From positions 620,001-684,000 of the forward strand of contig CP085830.1 of the NCBI GenBank assembly GCA_020809705.1: 64,000 bases of DNA. Direction: 5' to 3'. This DNA is from Calonectria ilicicola. Lineage: Eukaryota; Ascomycota; Sordariomycetes; Hypocreales; Nectriaceae. A program made the position numbers and the translations under genes. The stretch's first letter is position 1. The number at the start of each line of letters is the position of its first letter. Below, one piece after another: positions 1 to 12,015 of the stretch. Below the pieces are notes generated by a model. It saw only the letters and a list, made by a program, of their open reading frames with translations. It was not told the origin of the DNA and did not search any database.

Positions 1-1518
1 AATTTTTCGATGTCCCTTTGGTTATCTTGAACTCGAATCTCGACATTTGGATGAGATTCAAAACGCCTCTTTATATCATCATCAGGCCGACTGGCGATAA
101 ACACTTTGACTGGTCGCTCGGATTTGGACACCGTGTCTTCGATTGCCTTCACAAGCTTCCAACGTGATTCTGGACTGCACTCATCTAAGGCGTCAAGGGT
201 AATTGTGGTTCGGGAGTAAAGGTTCACTGATTCTAGTAGTTGGTCTTTGCACATTTGAAGATCAAGGTCCGATCCTTTCAACCTTGCGCTATGATAAATG
301 TCTTGAAGTTGTTTTCTTATGCAGCCAGGGTTCTGTATGCTAGTTGACAATTGGCGAACATAACTTCTAAGGATAGAAATTGGATCACGAAGGTCCTCTT
401 CGTTTCGATTGCAGTAGAAATACGCAAATCCTTCTAGGTTTGGCGAGTCTTCTAATTGACTCTGAAGATAATCAATGACTTTGGAAGTGAGGAAGGTTTT
501 TCCGGTGCCAGCTACAAGAATTAGATATGTTAAGGAAGCAAGCAGTCCGGCACTTACGAGAACCTTGAAGCCATAGAATTGCTGAGGGATTGATACACTC
601 CCACTCCTCGAATTTTTCATGTTCCAGTAACCACTCACATGTATCGGATGTTCGAGCTTCTTTAACTCTATTGTGATGCTTGCCATATGGTATAGACGAT
701 ACCCATTTTAGAACTTTGTGTTGCTCCTCCGCATCAATCTTTCCCAGAATCAATTCACTATTGTAAGACGTCAGTTTCAGCCTCCAAATTCGTGAATTCA
801 CAACCTACACCTGATCCACGGCATAAGGAAAGTCTGCTGTTAGTGTGACAAGTTTCGTCAGGGTATTCCGACTCGAAAGATGACAATGTATTTCGCATTC
901 TTCTGCGACTTTATGTAATTCCTGTTCAGTCTCCGCAACCGCGTCTATATGCTCTTGTACTGCTTTTAGCTTGAATACAGAATCTATTTGAATCTTGCTC
1001 TGCAGGCGCTTGACGGCAAAAGCCAGAAATGACTGTGACTTAACATAAACCTGGACAATAGACGCTCTCAACTTAAGCAGCGTAGCATCAGGTGGACGGA
1101 GGATAGGGTTCGGAGCCATGTATACTTGTTGATACGTATCACATTGCACGAGGAGGGAAGCAACCTGAGCAATTCTAGCTAGGAGCTGGCCCTTCAACTC
1201 GCTGTTAGCAACTAGCACCTAAAAAAAAGAAAAGTCAACTTAATTTCCAATACAATACACAGTCTGAATCGACAAGCCACTTACCACCAACATAGATCGT
1301 ATAGTAGCCCATGGTAGAGTAGCATGCATAGGATCAAAACTAGCAGCGACGTCACCCATAGCGGTGAATTTTGTGAGCAAAGACATAGAATGTTCGATAA
1401 CGCGGCGAGCTTTGCTCTCGAGCTTTTGGGTCTTAAAGGTGCTGTCCAGTTTCTCATGGATTCCCACCACTAGGCCCATCCTGCTCACAGAATCATGGTC
1501 CAAGTCACATGTGAACAT
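1..1518 (-). CDS. NACHT-domain (NLR/STAND-like) protein, 3' end outside window
   Basis: A fungal NLR-like signalling NTPase, reading leftward off the window edge. Hand-built exons are 1518-1285, 1218-809, 757-558 and 511-1, with introns of 66, 51 and 46 nt; all junctions keep frame. The third junction assembles the Walker A motif GSPGTGKT, which no single exon holds. Beyond it come a helical segment and a Walker B-like strand ending LDALDECSPES. The N-terminal part (DPMHATLPWATIRSMLV...) resembles the helical N-terminal region that precedes NACHT in many fungal STAND proteins. The frame continues upstream of the 1518 ATG to about 1739 with protein-like sequence (NNYDLWDEATKSLKEMERQ) but meets an in-frame TAG at 1519-1521. 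The true start is therefore either the 1518 ATG or an upstream start lost behind a nonsense mutation. The repeat domain expected at the C-terminus is off-window. The family call is firm; whether the gene works is not. Confidence 0.72.
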
Positions 1519-1521
1519 CTA

Positions 1522-2999
1522 AACACGCTGCCTTTCCATCTCCTTCAGAGATTTAGTGGCCTCATCCCAAAGGTCGTAATTGTTAGCATATGGCTCGAAT
1601 TGCCCTGGCTGCTGGCTGGCTTGTTCGTCTTGGCGCATCGGCAGGATTGAGGCCTCTGAAACAGGGTCTGGAACAAGTTGGCCTGGAACGATGCAGGGCG
1701 TGTCAATTGCGGCCGCAGATTTCGTCAGCCCTGCGTTGTAGTCTTGTCTATGTCAGTAATTGGCAAAACGGTGAGACAATGACAATGACATGTAGTTTCG
1801 TACCAGCGAATCCCTCCGCACAATCATCTTTCTCTGATGGATTGGTCTTGGAGGACGTGGAGCCCTTTCTGTCGCGCATACGCCGCCATGAGTTCTGTGA
1901 TTCCATTGGCGTCCTGGTCTCGCAAGTACTGCGGGCGGTACTAGTCAGAGACAACAAACTATTGTTGTCTGACAACGCAAGGCAGCGACGCATCATCATT
2001 CGAGGCTGAAGATGACCAGGTGCCCCACATCATAATCCTCCCGATAATGAGCCGTTGATTCGGATCATCTTGACAAGGTCTCTGAACGTGATAAGATTGG
2101 GCCTATTCCAGGGGTTTGATGGCGCCGATTCACCCTAACCTAAACCTGTTTTAATAGCAGGTTCGCCAAGACAGACATTCCTCACCCTACAGTTGCGCAA
2201 TTGCAAACCTACAAATCAAATGTCTGTTCTCATTGGTTTTGAGCAAATATTATCGTGGCGTATTTGAATTGATCTCAAATTATACTTTTGATGAACAGGC
2301 AGCAGCAGAATTGTTGCTCGCCAGCAAGAGATATGATAGTACCCACGTTGTGGTGGTTCATAAGCCAGGCTTCAATTTCCTTGAGCAGCTCGGCTCATCC
2401 AACAACGTTCCACAAGCCTTCAGTTAACTCATTCCCAAAACTACAACAACTATTAGGTATCCAAAATAATATCCGCGAGAGTCCAGTGCGAGACAGGGTC
2501 ATTTTTCTTACATCGATAGAAACTTGCATTGGTCCAGGGGTGGACGTGAGATGCAAATATGGGTACTGCCCTTCTTTTGGATTTTCACGAAAGGACTAGT
2601 CTTGACGGTAAAGCTCGTCCATTGCATCGCCAGCCACAATTGCCCGTGCTCGGTTGAAGGGAATTTTGCCATGTCGCGTCCCAAGCGAGGATGCAAGTTC
2701 CTAGCAGGGCTGAATCGGCTGTGTTGTAAACTGGGTCCACTTGGGCTCTTTGGCCGGGAATACAAGTTTCACTAAGCCTTGAATACTGCCAGGGTCCAGG
2801 ATTGAGTCTGGTGAGATGCTAGAAACTTGCAGCTCTGAATGGCCAACGCCAGGCGCTGTGGTCTCAATTCCATGCAAGGGTCAGCGCATTGCAAGGATTG
2901 TGCATCCAAAACCAACAACAGCACGGCTCGCTGGCATGAATAAATATAACGGCTTTCAAGCCACCACCCACATATTTGGCTACCTTTTTCAACTTGAAA
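1522..2999. other. intergenic, with coding-like relic upstream of the NACHT gene
   Basis: On the minus strand, 1522-1739 continues the NACHT reading frame, ending with a plausible splice acceptor (CATAG) near 1740. From 2040 to 2830 short protein-like stretches occur on both strands (minus around 2090: NPWNRPNLITFRDLVKMIR; plus 2233-2427), but none joins into a gene and no family was recognised. This is probably decayed coding sequence plus promoter DNA. Confidence 0.35.
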
Positions 3000-5900
3000 A
3001 TGGCACCATGGGAAAAGATATCGCTGTTGGCTTCAACACCTCTGGTCACGGATGACGAGGAAAATGTCACGAAGAAAGAAACACCAGCCCAGCCAAAAGG
3101 CTGGAAACACTTATCGCTCTCCACTCCGGTTTTATTGAGCTTCATCATCGTGTCACTTAGCCTTTCCGCCGGGATCGAAAGCCTCGCTCAGAGGAGCCGA
3201 GTTCATGGAGGCTTACTTTTTGCTCCTTCTGTCGATGATATTCCCCGATACGCTATGCTCGGTTATCTCTATGTACCCACCATCATCGCCGTCTTTCTGA
3301 GTCTAATCTGGAGTTGGATTGACTTGGACGTAAAACGAATGCAGCCATGGATTGAGATGACCAAACCCTCTGGGGCCACGGCTGACAATTCAGTTTTGCT
3401 GGATTACCCCTCCGACTTTTTTGCCATGGTGCCTGTCCACGCTGCAAAACGGAGGTGAGTCGACTCGTCAAGATCCACTCGCCAACGAAACTAAAATCAT
3501 CACCCCATATAGACACTGGCCAGTATTCCTTTCTGGCATTGCCACTATACTCATATTTTGGTTCATCACTCCTCTCCTAAGCTCGACCCTTGGCCTTGTC
3601 AGCGAAAGACGCACAATGCCAATCACGATAATTTCGAGATCAGATCTGCTTTCAGTTGACAAACAGCAATGGAACTTGGGCTTTTTACAAAGCTTATATG
3701 CTATCAGGATACTTAATCAGTCATACCCAGCCTTTACGACGCCAGAATTTGCCCTCCTTCCTTTCTCCATTGACGAGCACCATGTTTCTGCCTATGATTC
3801 ACATTGGACGGCCGAAACTACCATGCTTTGGGCAGATTTTGAGTGTTCTCCTGCAAAGGCTTGGGCTACGAGTGGGGAATATGGTTGATGGAACTTCCGT
3901 GGGGAGCGAGACTGCACAGCTGAAGACGTGCAACTCGGGGAAGAAGCGGCGGACCGTGCAATGATATACCTGAATAGCTTCAACGCCCCGGATTCAAAGG
4001 ACAATTACGAGTTTTTATCGTATAATTGTACTCATCATGGGGAGAAGGACTTTTATGCCGCTCTTGTTATCTGGTACAAGCAAATTTCCAACTCAAGTGA
4101 CTTTAACGTCACTGCCCTGCACTGTGAGTTGAACTTTCACAAACAACAGGTTTCCGCTACCATCGACGCTCAAGACAAGCAGCCCATAACTGGCGCTCAG
4201 TTGCCACTATCCGAGCCCCAAAACCTGACTGTGGACGAATTCGACTAGACAAAGTACCTTTATTATCTGCCTATTTTCTCCACTAGCATTGTTTCGGATC
4301 TAGACCAGGACTTTCTAGACTTTAACTCACCAAACTTTGCTTTGTCAACCGCAAATGATATCGATCTTTTCGACCGTATCTTCTACTTTGCTCTAGCCGG
4401 GAAGAATGTTTCTATCGAGGACTACTCAGATCATACACGCCTTGCTGCTCTTATGCAAGATGTACACAAGCAGTTGTTTAGCCTTGGAGTTACCCAGCAA
4501 TTTACCAACCAAACTCAACCACATTTAAATAACAACACAGCAACGATGAACTTTTCGGCAGTAGGAATCGTCGTAAATAGGGAATACTCGGCTATTCAGA
4601 GGCACTGCTTATCTTTGTCGCCATTGTCGCCGCCTGTGCTCTCTACCATGCTCGATCCTCAAAGTGCGCCCTCTTTAAGACCCCCTCTTCCATCACTCGT
4701 CTTCTAGATATTGCTCACAACAGTCCTGAAGCAATGAAGCTGTTTCATCCTGTAGATACAGCGGATGATGAGCAACTTACGCAACACTTCCAAAATTCCA
4801 AATTTCACCTGATCGCCAAGCCTGAAAAGACAGAAAATGAATTAATTATACGGCGAGACAAGGCAGTCGAGGAACGAAAAAACCCGAGAGCAAAGGTTAC
4901 TACGCACCACTCAAGCCATGGGTGCTGAGAAGAGCCACTGGGTGCGCGTTGGCCGCCGTCTTAATCATAACCCTTATAGTGCTAGTGGTTCTAAAGGTTG
5001 TGGAAACCCGTGAAACTGGTTCGTGGTCTGTCATGCATCAATCTCTAACCTGATCTAACCAAATACTTAGGATTACGTCGCCCTTCTGGAAATTTTGATG
5101 TACGGCAACTTCTCGAAAAGTACATTCCACTCATGTTTGCAACCTTGCTAAGTACCTTTTGGATATTCCTCGCACGAACAGCGTGTATTGTCCAGCCTTT
5201 TCACGACCTCTGGGATGGAAAGGCTCCGGCAGCCAGGTCTATTGGTGCCGCCTACACATCAGTGCCGCCACAGCTTGCATTTTTCAAAGCAGCCATCGCT
5301 CGTCATTGGATCTTGGCAATAATTTGCTTTACCACGATAATTTCCAATGTCCTAACTATCGGGCTCGGTGCGTTGTTCAATGAAAGGGAAACTGTGCTAT
5401 TGTCTACGGCACAATTCCGGCCACTCTTTGAAGAACGTTTCAACGGTGAGGAGCTTTCAGGTGGGGATTCAATTGACTCGCTATACATGCCGTTGGCCAA
5501 CATGAGCTACAATTCTCAACTAGTTCCTTGAGTTTCTACTGAATACTACTTCAGTCCGCATGATCTTCTCCATACCGATCATCATCAAGATACTGACCAG
5601 TATATTGTGCGAACGAGGGGATACGGAACTAATCCTAATTGCACGTCGATACCGAATGTCACCATCCACTTCAACACCACATCTATCAAGGGGATGATAT
5701 TAACGACTTGGAAGTTTCCCCCATGTGTTCGGACCAGACAGAATCTATTTTGTCAGACATGATATATTGGGGTCGTCACCCGAATATTAACATTACTGGC
5801 CCGGCTACAGCCGCCTTGTACTACGGCCCATGGAATAATGGAACAAACCTGAGTGAGGATTGCACTCCTCCGTTTGCTGTAGGCTTCGCCAAAGCATATA

Positions 5901-6685
5901 AAGGACTTGCAAAGAATTCAACCTTTCAACTAAGTCATTTTGTCTGTCGGCCAATATTTGAGACGGCAATGTTCGATGTCACAATTGATGCAAGTGGCCA
6001 TGTGCTCGACTATAATCGCATTAGTGACACCCAATCAAGCTTAAATTACCAAGGTTCATACAACCATACTAAAGAAATATTTTGGAGTCTTGGAGATCAA
6101 ATGAACACTGAGGCAGAATGGAAAAATAACACACATACATCGGATTGGATGTCCGAATTCATTTTCCTCGATATTAAATCTCGAGACTTCCTAGACCCAA
6201 GCCTCCCGTTTGAAGACCCCACCAAAATTGTAAAAGCGATCGAAAGAGTATACCGGCGCTTTTATGCTGCCTTTCTGGGGAATTCGGATTTTTTTGTGAA
6301 AACGGGGGACAAGCCACCACTGGTTGAAGCGCAAAGAATCACAAGGGAAACACGAGTGTTCATGAACAAAACAGCATTTATCATTTCCGTGTCAGTGCTC
6401 TGCCTTGATCTTGCAATAGCTCTAATATTCTACGTTCCACAAAGCCTTTATATTCTACCCAGATTTCCGACCACGATTGGGTCAGTCTTGGCTTACATTG
6501 CGCCAAGTCGAGCGGTACAGGATGGAACTCCGGCTTCTGGGTGGAAGAGTGAAACGTTTAGTTTTGGGAGATACATTGGATATGATGAGAAGGCACATGT
6601 GGGAATTGAGATGGACCCACACGTGATGCCGAGGGATACTTCATTGGGGTCATACAAATCGATTTTTAAAAGATCAGATCCATGA
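3000..6685 (+). pseudogene. DUF3433-type multi-pass membrane protein, disrupted
   Basis: Fungal DUF3433 proteins are large polytopic membrane proteins of unknown function with two similar halves. Both halves are visible: a first half with LLDYPSDFFAMVPVHAAKRR joined across a 58-nt intron (3455-3512) to HWPVFLSGIATILIFWFI, and a second half with AAYTSVPPQLAFFKAAIARH. A second intron precedes the second half (about 5019 to GATTACGTCGC near 5070). The gene is broken many times. In-frame stops lie at 3886 (TGA), 4246 (TAG) and 5529 (TGA), each followed at once by continuing homologous-looking sequence. Frame changes are needed near 4590, near 4885 (an A-run in CGAAAAAACCC) and near 5690. The last piece (5639-6685) is open for 348 codons and ends with a TM segment. 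Start chosen at the ATG at 3000. The family call rests on remembered DUF3433 features; the breaks are directly visible. Confidence 0.75.
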
Positions 6686-6837
6686 CATTCTCTACTGCGT
6701 GTCGGATGTTGAGTCGATTGAATCACCCATTTTTGACCAAAAGAATGAATGCATAGATTGATATAAAAAGCGTTTGGTGAATTCATCTAGAAATTCCAGA
6801 ATTATTCTGATCTGCAACCTTTGAAATCTTAAACAAG

Positions 6838-8576
6838 CTATTTCTCCGAAAGATTTCTTCGTTCAATCCTGACAAGAAATTCTTTCGGAAAGGCAAACCA
6901 CTGGGTTTTAGTGATCCAAGGGCGTTCCCTATTCACCAAATGGGCATCAAAATGCCTGAAAAACTGCGCAATATATTTGTACATCTCGACGGTGGCAAGA
7001 TTTTTACCCACGCAGCTTCTGCTGCCCATCCCAAACTATTCCACAATTAGTGTCACTAAATCAAAACAGATAAATTAGTTTACTCACAGTTGTCAAAAGC
7101 GAGGTCTGTCGCTTGATTCTTTCTTCATCTCCAGGTCCCTGTGAGAACCATCGCTCTGGTCGGAAGGTATCGGCGTCCGCGCCGAATATGTCTTTGGATC
7201 GATTCATGCTTCGGGGGCTTATGCCACAAATAGTCCCAGCTTGTACATAATGCTCATCAATTTGCACCCCTCCAGCAGGGACGTAGCGGGGAAGTTGGTA
7301 TTGTATGGACGGATGCAGTCGTGTACTCTCACAAATAACCGCAGACAGATATGGCAGTTTTTCCGCCTCTTTGAACCCAATTTCTCGGTTGTCTCGGTCC
7401 AGCGCGAGATCTTTGTACGCTTGATCAATTTCTTCCTGCAGCTTTTGCTTGACTTGTGGATTGGTAAGAACGCTACCCAGAACGGCAAGGATTCCGATGG
7501 TGGTCGTGTCAGCTCCTGCACCCAAGATATTCACACCCTCGATCATGACGTCTCCCTTCTTTACCGGCAGACCTTGTGGGTCTTTGGCCTCGATAAAATA
7601 TTGAAGCATGTCTCTTCGCTGACCTTCTTTCAATCCATGTGTCATTCTCTCTTCCACTCGTTTGTCGAGCCAGTCCAAAAAGTGATCAAACGCATTTAGC
7701 CTTTTGATGTCAAGTATTTTGATGACCCATTTTGAAATGGAGTTATTAAACCAGAACATTTGAAATGGTACATTGCCCATGTTAGCCATAAGATAAAATC
7801 CATCATGGATCGATCTAATGATGCCGTCAATGTCTTTTCCACGTTCCAGAAACCCAATGGTTCCTCCCATCGATAGCTTTCCAACGACATCGAAAGTGAA
7901 ATAGTTTGTCCACTTGTCTAGTTGAATAATTTCAGATCGATCGGCGAATTTACCAAGTCTCATGAGATTGAGATCCAAAACATCCTGGACCAAGGGCTCC
8001 ATGGCTAGAATTGAAGTCATAGAATAAGCGCCAGACACACGCGAACGGAGATGACGGTGAACCTTAATATCAGTGGCTACGAAGAAGCTGGTGGTCATAT
8101 TCGGAATGATCCAAGCATCATACCACTTTGCCTATTTCTGCATTAGCAAAACTTCTGAGGCAATATAGATCCCAGTCTGGAGTATTTACTTTCAAAACCT
8201 GCTTGCCATGGCCATACAGGCTCCGGAGTGCATGCTCATCCGTGAAGCTGATTTCATTTGGAGCGATACGGACAACCTTTCCATAGCGACGATGAATTTC
8301 TAAAATATCATCATGCCAGGATCCACGAAAGTATCGATAATGTCGCCAGGTCTGACTGAACCTAGCCAAGAAAGGGCCGGGAATATTGCGGAGTGGGTGG
8401 AAAAATATATTGTACAAGATGTCAATTAATAAAGCACCGATGACGGTTACAATGATGTTCTTTGTCGTGAATTTGCGAGGCATCGAAGATAGTGACGAGG
8501 GAATGCCAGCCTCATTGCCACCAAGAAAGGGCATAGCACCATTCCACCACTCGGGCAAACTGCTATTGGAAATCAT
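6838..8576 (-). CDS. cytochrome P450 monooxygenase (probable frameshift)
   Basis: Microsomal P450, a heme-thiolate monooxygenase resembling the pisatin-demethylase-like fungal group; substrate unknown. Exons: 8576-8190, 8133-7088 and 7035-6838, with introns of 56 and 52 nt (branch GCTAATGC in the first). An N-terminal membrane anchor (NIIVTVIGALLIDILYNIFF) is followed by the proline hinge (LRNIPGPF), I-helix oxygen-binding AGADTTT, ExxR as ESTRLHP, and the heme-ligand loop FGMGSRSCVG assembled across the last intron. Exon 2 opens in frame as AKWYDAWIIPN, but reading then stops at TGA near 8099, while the rest of the protein (MTTSFFVATD...) is in another frame. A duplicated AT in AATATATG explains this exactly: total exon length is 3n+2. 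The allele is therefore probably null unless the sequence or my splice site is wrong. The start is the ATG at 8576; an in-frame TTG lies upstream. Confidence 0.75.
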
Positions 8577-9966
8577 TTTAGGTTCTAAATTGATATTTTG
8601 GATCAAGCACCACGGAGTTGATGAAGCTTCCGGGCCACTATTTATCTATAGAAATCGTCGCACGTGAATTCCAGCAAAATGAGTTGGCAGTATCCAAATG
8701 ACTCGGGATGTCTGAAAACCCCTCCCAAAACCCGCTTACAACCCCAAAATGACGCGGGATTGGGAGGTCGGGGGTGGAGAAATTCCCGCCCAGCGAAGAA
8801 CACCGCCCCCCTTGTAGCATCAAAAAGCGGAGGAGGGGAATTTCCCGAACAAATCCAAAACCTAGCTAGTGCCACACCATAAACTGCTCGTTCAAGTCCA
8901 GACCCGATTGGTTACTCATGATTTAGATGGACGCTATTACGCAGCAACCCATTGTTGCCAGAGTTGACAAATTTTAAAGTATGCAAGAAAAACTTGATTA
9001 TCTTGGCGTAAAATTAAGGGGCCTGTCCTAACAAGCATTCGGCGCACTTCAGTGAACAAATATAACACTTCCGAGAAACGAGATGAATTTTAACACGGGT
9101 ACTAATTACAGTCATTAGATAGGGCGTATCAATGGTATATGGCACACTCTTAAGGACCTAAGTATTTCGCAGCCTAGCATCTTCGGTTCTATCGCAGCTC
9201 AGGCCAGTGAACAACAATAATTTGTGAGGTAGGGGAGTGCGAAAATCCAAATGCTCAAACTCTTAGCGCCAGGCGCCATCATCCGATGTGGACCATAACC
9301 CTTTGAACTGCCATAAGGCGCCGTAATCACTTGTATAGCACTGGCATAGCCTCTCTTTGGTTCCAATCTCGCCTCCTTCAAGGCTGTTTATTAAGCAAAT
9401 TCCGGTTGATTTGCTAAAAAAGAAAAGGTACTTAATTAATAGAATAATCAAAATTCCATTTTTTACTGAATTAAAGAGTAATCTTGATATTCGAACCAGC
9501 GCTTACAGTTTTAATATAACTCTTAGCTACTTACTACATTGATACTAATAATAGGTCAATCATTCTCCTTTTGTATGATGTGACAACCCCTACCGACCGA
9601 TCAGGTATAGTGCATGGTGCCTTAGGCATGATTACTTGGGCATGATTACAGATGGCCTTATCTAGCCGAAGAAATCATACCAGGACCTTTCTCATCCTAG
9701 TTTCCAATCCCATGAACAGCAGGCATGCATTGCAAATTACTTCTTACAGGCCAACACTCCAGCTCTAAGTAGCGCCTGCCACTTTTCCAAGAATGCCCCC
9801 AAAGATACGAGAGATACTCTTCCAAGAGCATACGATATTCGAAACCTAAACAAGCACAACCTAGTAAAAGGCATACGACATCTTGATTGATGCTTCAGCC
9901 TGAAACAAGTCGGATATCACGGAATCAACTTGTGGTCGAAGTCCAGGCATCCATGCCGGCTTGGCC
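8577..9966. other. intergenic promoter region between divergent genes
   Basis: Shared upstream DNA of the P450 (-) and the coiled-coil gene (+). 8700-8860 is rich in C/G runs and holds two AATTCCCG/AATTTCCCG-like boxes. The rest is AT-rich, and the short ORFs here look random. No RNA gene or repeat was recognised. Confidence 0.4.
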
Positions 9967-11202
9967 ATGGCTGAAGATGAATGGATTGAGGTTAGCAGTG
10001 TACAATCATCAGCACCGATCGAAATAAACTCAACAACCAATGGTATTGAGAAAGGCACCATCCTCGAGGAACGCTTTAAAATCACTAGGTGGATCAAATC
10101 CGTAAAGCATGCCGAAATTTACGCTGCAGAAGACCTGAAAGATCCCGATGTTGAGAGAAAAGTCAGCTATCAAGCGCGTGTGTACGAGCTTCGAGGGTTG
10201 TCGCCGTCGCTCAAGTCCTACAGAACTCGGGCAATGAGCAGGCTGTCCAGGAGATCCGTCCTTTGTACCTCCTGGAATGGCCTCTGTGTCATTATCTACA
10301 AAGAGGGCCCTCTCGAAGACAAGTCTGGAGAGGTTAAATCTGGAGTCAAAGCAAACCAGGATGATGGCTCACCAGACTCCGTCTCCTCCATACCCAAGGC
10401 TCACGGAAATTCCAAGAAGAAAAGTGATCGAAAAAAAGAGTCCGAGAGACTACGGCAACAAGAGAGACGAAAACGCAACCGGCAACGCAGCAAACAGGAA
10501 GACGACTTGAAGGACGAGATCCCTGGACAAGAAACCGATCATCCACAGTCGAAGCCGACACCCCAGGTTGAGGTGAATGGTGAAGATTTCATCTTCTTCC
10601 AAATTCTTGATTTGATTCACGGGCCCCCAGAGTTTCTCGAAAAAGCTCCCCCTGCCCTGAGGGGGACGGTAGAAAAATACTTGGCAGCAAAGGACAAAGA
10701 AGTCCTTATCGACGATGAAGATGCCTTGGCAGAGTATATCACTGTCCGGGGACGTGAAGTCGTTTTTTTACGTCGGCAACTCAGCAAGTTCCGGCCAGTT
10801 TTGGGGCAATGGGACGAACAGCTGAAATTGATGGAAACAAACCAGGCCAAGTTCCGGCGAGGTTCTCCTGAGTGGAACAGGCGCGAAGAAGAGCAAGTGC
10901 AACCAATGTCGAAACAACTTGACATCTTGAAATCAGGGCTCGATCGCCTGCCGGGGCTTATCGAGGCGGTAGAGACAAAGATCCAGTCGCTAAAACCGAG
11001 GTTGGCTGCAGCTCGCCAAGCCAAAGAGGAGCGAGAAGAAAAGCAAGCGGGCAAACTAGAGCGAAAGAGGTTAAACAAGCGGATTAAAAACTTGGAAAAA
11101 TTGGGACATGAGGTGATTCCTGGTTCGGAAACATATGCTTGGATAGTGAAGGAAATCAATGTTGCAGAGAGACAGGTTGGGGCAATTGACAAAGCTCAGT
11201 AA
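9967..11202 (+). CDS. coiled-coil protein with kinase-N-lobe-like N-terminus
   Basis: Single-exon gene of 411 codons; the ATG at 9967 (GCCATGG context) is preferred over an in-frame TTG at 9961. Three zones are visible. Residues about 20-115 (EERFKITRWIKSVKHAEIY, then RVYELRGLSPSLKSYRTRAM) read like the start of a protein-kinase-like domain but lack a glycine loop, VAIK lysine and HRD/DFG, so catalysis is not expected. Residues about 140-200 are low-complexity lysine/arginine/glutamate (KKKSDRKKESERLRQQERRK). Residues about 200-400 are helical and highly charged, with probable coiled coils. I infer similarity to fungal hypothetical proteins of the same build and do not know the function. It is transcribed away from the P450. 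Confidence 0.7.
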   Translation: MAEDEWIEVSSVQSSAPIEINSTTNGIEKGTILEERFKITRWIKSVKHAEIYAAEDLKDPDVERKVSYQARVYELRGLSPSLKSYRTRAMSRLSRRSVLCTSWNGLCVIIYKEGPLEDKSGEVKSGVKANQDDGSPDSVSSIPKAHGNSKKKSDRKKESERLRQQERRKRNRQRSKQEDDLKDEIPGQETDHPQSKPTPQVEVNGEDFIFFQILDLIHGPPEFLEKAPPALRGTVEKYLAAKDKEVLIDDEDALAEYITVRGREVVFLRRQLSKFRPVLGQWDEQLKLMETNQAKFRRGSPEWNRREEEQVQPMSKQLDILKSGLDRLPGLIEAVETKIQSLKPRLAAARQAKEEREEKQAGKLERKRLNKRIKNLEKLGHEVIPGSETYAWIVKEINVAERQVGAIDKAQ

Positions 11203-12015
11203 GCATAGAATTGCGTTGTGGGCATTGCGCGACCAATCCTGTCTCTTTACACCGCGAAATTTTTAAGTAATGGGTTGGAACATAACAATAGCCTTCACTA
11301 AATTAGTGGCTGAGCGCTATAATAAAACCATTGTAGTGATCTTGTTTAGTCGTTATGGATTCGGAGAAGCGGACAGATTTACCATTTACACCGATTATAT
11401 AGATAGCACCTTCTCGATGGAAGGATAACTATTAGTCGTTTCCTAATTAACCTTCAAGCTTGCACGAGGTAGGCAAAAAGTGATACAAAGAAAATGGCGA
11501 GTATATTACTACTCAACGACGTATATATGGTCGTCTCTTACTCGCGTGGCTAAGCTCGTAGCTTTGACTGCCAACCAAATTTGGTTTCTCGGTAAAGTTA
11601 ATCAACATCCTTGTCAATCAACGGAATACCTGATGTTAATTACTGTGCTATTGCACAGACATCAACATAAAAATCAGACAAAAAGAATTGTCCTCAAATC
11701 AGCACAAGTGCTTCCTCTGGTTCCTGAGGCAGATTGGCGTTCCGGTCATTGGCGAGTCGAACTTGCCTGGGCCTTCTCGGCCTCTAGTTACCCGCTGGCA
11801 GGCGAAGTCCTCTAGACCAGATGACGGATGGTGATCAGCGCACAAATAACATGTAGGTCCGACACTCCAACCAACACTGACGCTTCTTGTCGATCCTTCC
11901 ACAACTCCAACTCAAAGGTCGCAATGGCCTTCTAGAGGGCAGGGCTGATCCAACTAGGGACACAAGTCTTGCGCATCTAGGCCTCCAGAACACCTTTCAT
12001 TTCCCTAGCTGCTAA
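11203..12015. other. intergenic, no gene seen
   Basis: 3' flanks of the convergent coiled-coil (+) and C2H2 (-) genes. The short ORFs at 11480-11815 (+) and 11699-11902 (-) have no recognisable motifs and look like chance frames. Confidence 0.4.

Noticed and set aside
1590..2009. 139-codon plus ORF
   Set aside because: Opposite-strand shadow of the NACHT gene's upstream exon.
2233..2427. Plus ORF with a protein-like run (GVFELISNYTFDEQAAAELL)
   Set aside because: Reads somewhat like protein but has no extension, splice sites or family; kept only as a possible relic in the intergenic entry.
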